A stretch of 41,174 nt of DNA. Source: Comamonadaceae bacterium (lineage in GTDB: Bacteria; Pseudomonadota; Gammaproteobacteria; Burkholderiales; Burkholderiaceae_C). The notes beneath the pieces were generated by a model. The model did no database searches and had not been told where the DNA came from. It saw only the letters and a program-made list of their open reading frames with translations. The DNA is taken from the NCBI GenBank assembly GCA_008080595.1, contig VIKI01000010.1, positions 1 to 41,174 of the forward strand. The letters run 5' to 3'. This document shows positions 38,182 to 41,174 of the stretch, in pieces. Position numbers and translations under genes: made by a program. Numbering within the stretch: position 1 is the stretch's first letter; each line of letters begins with the position of its first letter.

Positions 38182-38292
38182 GCCGTTGGGTTGTTTGAAT
38201 CAAAGGTGTTTATTTGCTGCGTGGCGCAGGAGATAAACGAAGTGACCCAATGTTCGGGTCGAGTAAGTGAGAGACTTATTTTTAACTCTCGC

Positions 38293-38309
38293 GGTGTTTA
38301 AAAAACACC
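38293..38309 (+). promoter_or_regulatory. Perfect hairpin in the rpsL-rpsG spacer
   Basis: GGTGTTT-AAA-AAACACC lies 24 bases before the rpsG start and just upstream of its AGAGGTG ribosome binding site. It is not T-tailed. In E. coli S7 represses its own operon by binding this intercistronic region; a similar role here is inference. Confidence 0.5.
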
Positions 38310-38332
38310 AACTGAAGCAATAGAGGTGAAAA

Positions 38333-38806
38333 ATGCCACGTCGTCGCGAAGTCCCTAAACGTGAAATTCTGCCGGATCCAAAGTTCGGCAATGTTGAGCT
38401 GTCCAAATTCATGAACGTGATCATGGAAGGCGGCAAAAAAGCGGTTGCTGAGCGCATCATTTATGGTGCGTTGGAGCAAATCGAAAAGAAAAACCCGGGC
38501 AAAGACCCTGTTGAAGCCTTTACCTTGGCCATCAACAACGTCAAACCCCTGGTTGAAGTGAAGTCTCGCCGTGTCGGTGGTGCCAACTACCAGGTGCCGG
38601 TTGAAGTGCGCCCGGTGCGTCGCTTGGCCTTAAGCATGCGTTGGATCAAGGAAGCTGCCCGCAAGCGTGGCGAAAAGTCCATGGCCCTGCGTTTGGCCAA
38701 TGAGTTGATGGAAGCCACTGAAGGTCGTGGTGGTGCCATGAAAAAGCGTGACGAAGTTCACCGCATGGCAGAAGCCAACAAGGCGTTCTCGCACTTCCGT
38801 TTCTAA
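38333..38806 (+). CDS. rpsG: 30S ribosomal protein S7
   Basis: 157 residues. S7 nucleates assembly of the 30S head and lies at the E site. [49 protein letters not shown] and the C-terminal [21 protein letters not shown] are all family hallmarks. The rpsL-rpsG spacer of 151 bases is long and structured. Start follows AGAGGTGAAAA. Confidence 0.99.
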   Translation: MPRRREVPKREILPDPKFGNVELSKFMNVIMEGGKKAVAERIIYGALEQIEKKNPGKDPVEAFTLAINNVKPLVEVKSRRVGGANYQVPVEVRPVRRLALSMRWIKEAARKRGEKSMALRLANELMEATEGRGGAMKKRDEVHRMAEANKAFSHFRF

Positions 38807-38816
38807 AACGCACCAA

Positions 38817-38843
38817 ACAACCCTCAGATGGTCTGAGGGTTGT
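38817..38843 (+). terminator. Perfect 12-bp hairpin between rpsG and fusA
   Basis: ACAACCCTCAGA-TGG-TCTGAGGGTTGT is a perfect stem with a 3-nt loop starting 11 bases after the rpsG stop. Only GTAT follows rather than a T-run, so it may be an attenuator or RNA-processing/stability hairpin rather than a full terminator. Confidence 0.5.
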
Positions 38844-38902
38844 GTATCAGGCTGCGTGTGTAGCCTGTCACTCTCAAGATACAGATCACCTAAGGATCCA
38901 TC

Positions 38903-41005
38903 ATGGCTCGCCATACCCCTATTGAGCGCTACCGCAACATCGGCATTTCAGCGCACATTGACGCCGGTAAAACCACCACTACCGAACGTATTCTTTTTTA
39001 CACCGGTGTGAATCACAAAATCGGTGAAGTGCACGATGGCGCTGCCACCATGGACTGGATGGAGCAAGAGCAAGAGCGTGGTATCACCATCACTTCTGCT
39101 GCTACCACCTGCTTCTGGAAGGGCATGGAAGCCAACTTCCCTGAGCACCGCATCAATATCATTGACACCCCAGGCCACGTGGACTTCACGATTGAAGTGG
39201 AGCGTTCCATGCGCGTGCTGGATGGCGCTTGCATGGTGTATTGCGCAGTCGGTGGTGTGCAGCCCCAGTCTGAAACCGTTTGGCGTCAGGCTAACAAATA
39301 CAAAGTGCCTCGCTTGGCTTTTGTGAACAAGATGGACCGTACCGGTGCCAACTTCTTCAAGGTGGTTGATCAGATGAAATTGCGTCTGAAAGCCAGCCCT
39401 GTGCCGATCGTGATTCCAATTGGCGCTGAAGAAAATTTCACCGGCGTGATTGATCTGCGCAAGATGAAAGCCATCATTTGGGATGAGGCTTCACAGGGCA
39501 TGAAGTTCACTTTTGAGGAGATTCCTGCTGAATTGCTGGAGCAGGCCAAAGAGTGGCGCGAAAAAATGGTTGAATCCGCTGCTGAAGCCAGCGAAGAGTT
39601 GATGAACAAATACCTGGAAGAAGGTGATTTGTCTGAGGCAGAGATCACTTTGGGTTTGCGTACCCGCACCATTGCCTGTGAAATCCAGCCCATGTTGTGT
39701 GGCACCGCGTTCAAAAACAAGGGTGTACAGCGCATGCTTGACGCTGTGATTGAACTTATGCCGTCTCCCCTTGATGTGCCGCCAGTGCCTGGTTTTGACG
39801 AGGACGAAAAGGAAACCACCCGCAAGGCATCCGACAGCGAAAAGTTTTCCGCTTTGGCGTTCAAGCTGATGACCGATCCGTTTGTTGGCCAGTTGACTTT
39901 TGTGCGTGTTTACTCAGGTGTGTTGACCAAGGGTGATACGGTGTACAACCCGATTCGGGGCAAGAAAGAGCGTATTGGTCGTATTGTGCAGATGCACGCC
40001 AACAAGCGTGAAGAAGTAAGCGAAATTGTTGCAGGTGATATTGCTGCCTGTATCGGCTTGAAAGATGTGACCACGGGCGAAACCTTGTGTGATCCCAATG
40101 CCATCATCATGCTTGAACGCATGGTGTTCCCTGAGCCGGTGATTACCCAAGCCGTTGAGCCTAAAACCAAGGCTGACCAGGAAAAAATGGGTATTGCCCT
40201 GCAGCGTTTGGCGCAAGAAGATCCTTCTTTCCGTGTGAAAACAGACGAAGAATCTGGTCAAACCTTGATTGGTGGTATGGGTGAGCTGCACCTTGAGATC
40301 ATCGTGGATCGCATGAAGCGTGAATTTGGAGTGGAAGCCAATGTGGGTAAACCCCAGGTGGCCTACCGCGAAACGATCCGCAAGACCATTGAAGATGCTG
40401 AAGGCAAGTTTGTCCGTCAGTCTGGTGGTAAAGGTCAGTACGGTCACGTGGTATTGAAAATTGAACCCAATGAGGCCGGTAAGGGCATTGAGTTCGTGGA
40501 TGCCATCAAAGGTGGTGTGGTGCCTCGTGAGTACATCCCTGCGGTGGAAAAAGGTATCCATGAAGCCGTGACTCAGGGTGTGTTGGCGGGCTACCCCGTG
40601 GTGGATGTCAAAGTCACATTGCACTTTGGTTCATACCATGATGTGGACTCCAACGAATTGGCCTTCAAGATGGCGGCCATTTTTGGTTTCAAAGAAGGCT
40701 GCCGCAAGGCTGGCCCGGTGATTCTTGAGCCGATGATGTCTGTGGAGGTCGAGACACCAGAGGATTACGCTGGTAACGTGATGGGCGATTTGTCTTCACG
40801 CCGCGGCATGGTTCAAGGTATGGACGACATGGTGGGTGGTGGCAAAGCCATCAAGGCGGAAGTTCCCCTGTCTGAAATGTTTGGCTACTCCACTACCCTG
40901 CGCTCTATGTCGCAAGGTCGTGCCACTTACACGATGGAATTCAAGCACTACACGGAAGCTCCGCGTAACGTGTCTGAGGCCATCATGGCTGCACGCGCCA
41001 AGTAA
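38903..41005 (+). CDS. fusA: Translation elongation factor G
   Basis: 700 residues. The GTPase motifs are [13 protein letters not shown] (G1), RGITITSAA (switch I), DTPGHVDFT (G3) and NKMDR (G4), followed by domains II-V ([27 protein letters not shown]). EF-G drives ribosomal translocation. Start follows CTAAGGATCCATC. Confidence 0.99.
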   Translation: MARHTPIERYRNIGISAHIDAGKTTTTERILFYTGVNHKIGEVHDGAATMDWMEQEQERGITITSAATTCFWKGMEANFPEHRINIIDTPGHVDFTIEVERSMRVLDGACMVYCAVGGVQPQSETVWRQANKYKVPRLAFVNKMDRTGANFFKVVDQMKLRLKASPVPIVIPIGAEENFTGVIDLRKMKAIIWDEASQGMKFTFEEIPAELLEQAKEWREKMVESAAEASEELMNKYLEEGDLSEAEITLGLRTRTIACEIQPMLCGTAFKNKGVQRMLDAVIELMPSPLDVPPVPGFDEDEKETTRKASDSEKFSALAFKLMTDPFVGQLTFVRVYSGVLTKGDTVYNPIRGKKERIGRIVQMHANKREEVSEIVAGDIAACIGLKDVTTGETLCDPNAIIMLERMVFPEPVITQAVEPKTKADQEKMGIALQRLAQEDPSFRVKTDEESGQTLIGGMGELHLEIIVDRMKREFGVEANVGKPQVAYRETIRKTIEDAEGKFVRQSGGKGQYGHVVLKIEPNEAGKGIEFVDAIKGGVVPREYIPAVEKGIHEAVTQGVLAGYPVVDVKVTLHFGSYHDVDSNELAFKMAAIFGFKEGCRKAGPVILEPMMSVEVETPEDYAGNVMGDLSSRRGMVQGMDDMVGGGKAIKAEVPLSEMFGYSTTLRSMSQGRATYTMEFKHYTEAPRNVSEAIMAARAK

Positions 41006-41014
41006 AAATTAATT

Positions 41015-41093
41015 TGTCTGCGATTTCGCACCCCAGGCTGCCCGTGGCCAGGGATTTAGTGACGAAATGCAGACATAAAACCAATCCACGGGC
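41015..41093 (+). promoter_or_regulatory. Possible pseudoknot in the fusA-tuf spacer
   Basis: Stem A: TGTCTGC (41015-41021) and ATTTCG (41023-41028) pair with CGAAAT and GCAGACA (41063-41075), 13 bp with one bulged G. Stem B: GCCCGTGG (41040-41047), inside the loop of A, pairs with CCACGGGC (41086-41093) outside it. The order A-B-A'-B' is an H-type pseudoknot or two alternative folds. It ends 12 bases before the tuf ribosome binding site. Confidence 0.5.
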
Positions 41094-41115
41094 AATGTTC
41101 TTTTAAGGAATCGAT

Positions 41116-41174
41116 ATGGGAAAAGAAAAATTCACACGAACCAAGCCCCACGTGAACGTGGGCACCATCGGTCA
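41116..41174 (+). CDS. tuf: Elongation factor Tu (5' end only)
   Basis: The frame starts MGKEKFTRTKPHVNVGTIG after an AAGGAA ribosome binding site and runs off the right edge just before the GHVDHGKT P-loop. Most EF-Tu proteins begin M-A/S-K; here residue 2 is Gly. It continues the str operon. Confidence 0.95.
   Translation, partial: MGKEKFTRTKPHVNVGTIG

Overview
The window looks like chromosomal DNA from a betaproteobacterium of the order Burkholderiales, most likely family Comamonadaceae (Rhodoferax/Polaromonas-like). The grounds are the codon and protein flavour, the str operon, an Asp-rich HemB, an IclR-controlled aromatic-type gene cluster, and a dispersed short palindromic repeat with an AGCTGCTTGCGC core that I associate with this family. 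Identification is by eye; no database was searched.

Layout. 1-2.7 kb: a partial small gene, then peroxide defence (ahpC, terminator, repeat copy, ahpF). 2.9-7.4 kb: a tightly coupled operon of a TonB-dependent outer-membrane receptor, a periplasmic YfiR-like regulator and a membrane CHASE8-GGDEF-EAL enzyme, which looks like an outer-membrane-to-c-di-GMP signalling line. 7.5-10.4 kb: valS, broken by an apparent 22-bp deletion that removes the conserved WWGH region. 10.4-11.6 kb: tusA and cysM on the minus strand, then tRNA-Leu(CAA). 12-16.4 kb: a short DUF1631-like protein, a CBS-pair protein, a pseudo-receiver/TPR protein and a VF530-type protein.

16.6-27.4 kb: an IclR regulator diverges from a long co-directional cluster: AroE-like dehydrogenase, five-gene Liv-type ABC transporter, HPPD-like protein, TIM-barrel isomerase-like protein, PcaB-like protein and acyl-CoA dehydrogenase. 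The set resembles a quinate/shikimate-to-protocatechuate pathway in which the two halves of QuiC1 are separate genes. By eye, however, residues normally needed for substrate or metal binding are replaced in nearly every enzyme, so it may act on a different substrate. Copies of the dispersed repeat lie inside this operon and encode the LivK signal peptide and both ends of LivM.

27.5-31.3 kb: tRNA-Ala(CGC); a four-gene run of a stand-alone J-domain protein plus three unrecognised proteins; a PilZ protein; tRNA-Ser(TGA). 31.3-36.4 kb: MarC, a CorA-type transporter, HemB, a probable ~100-nt small RNA with an anti-Shine-Dalgarno loop, HemJ, a VanZ-like membrane protein and a thioredoxin-like ferredoxin. 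36.5 kb to the end: dacC and the str operon (rpsL, rpsG, fusA, start of tuf), with strong hairpins between the genes and a possible pseudoknot ahead of tuf.
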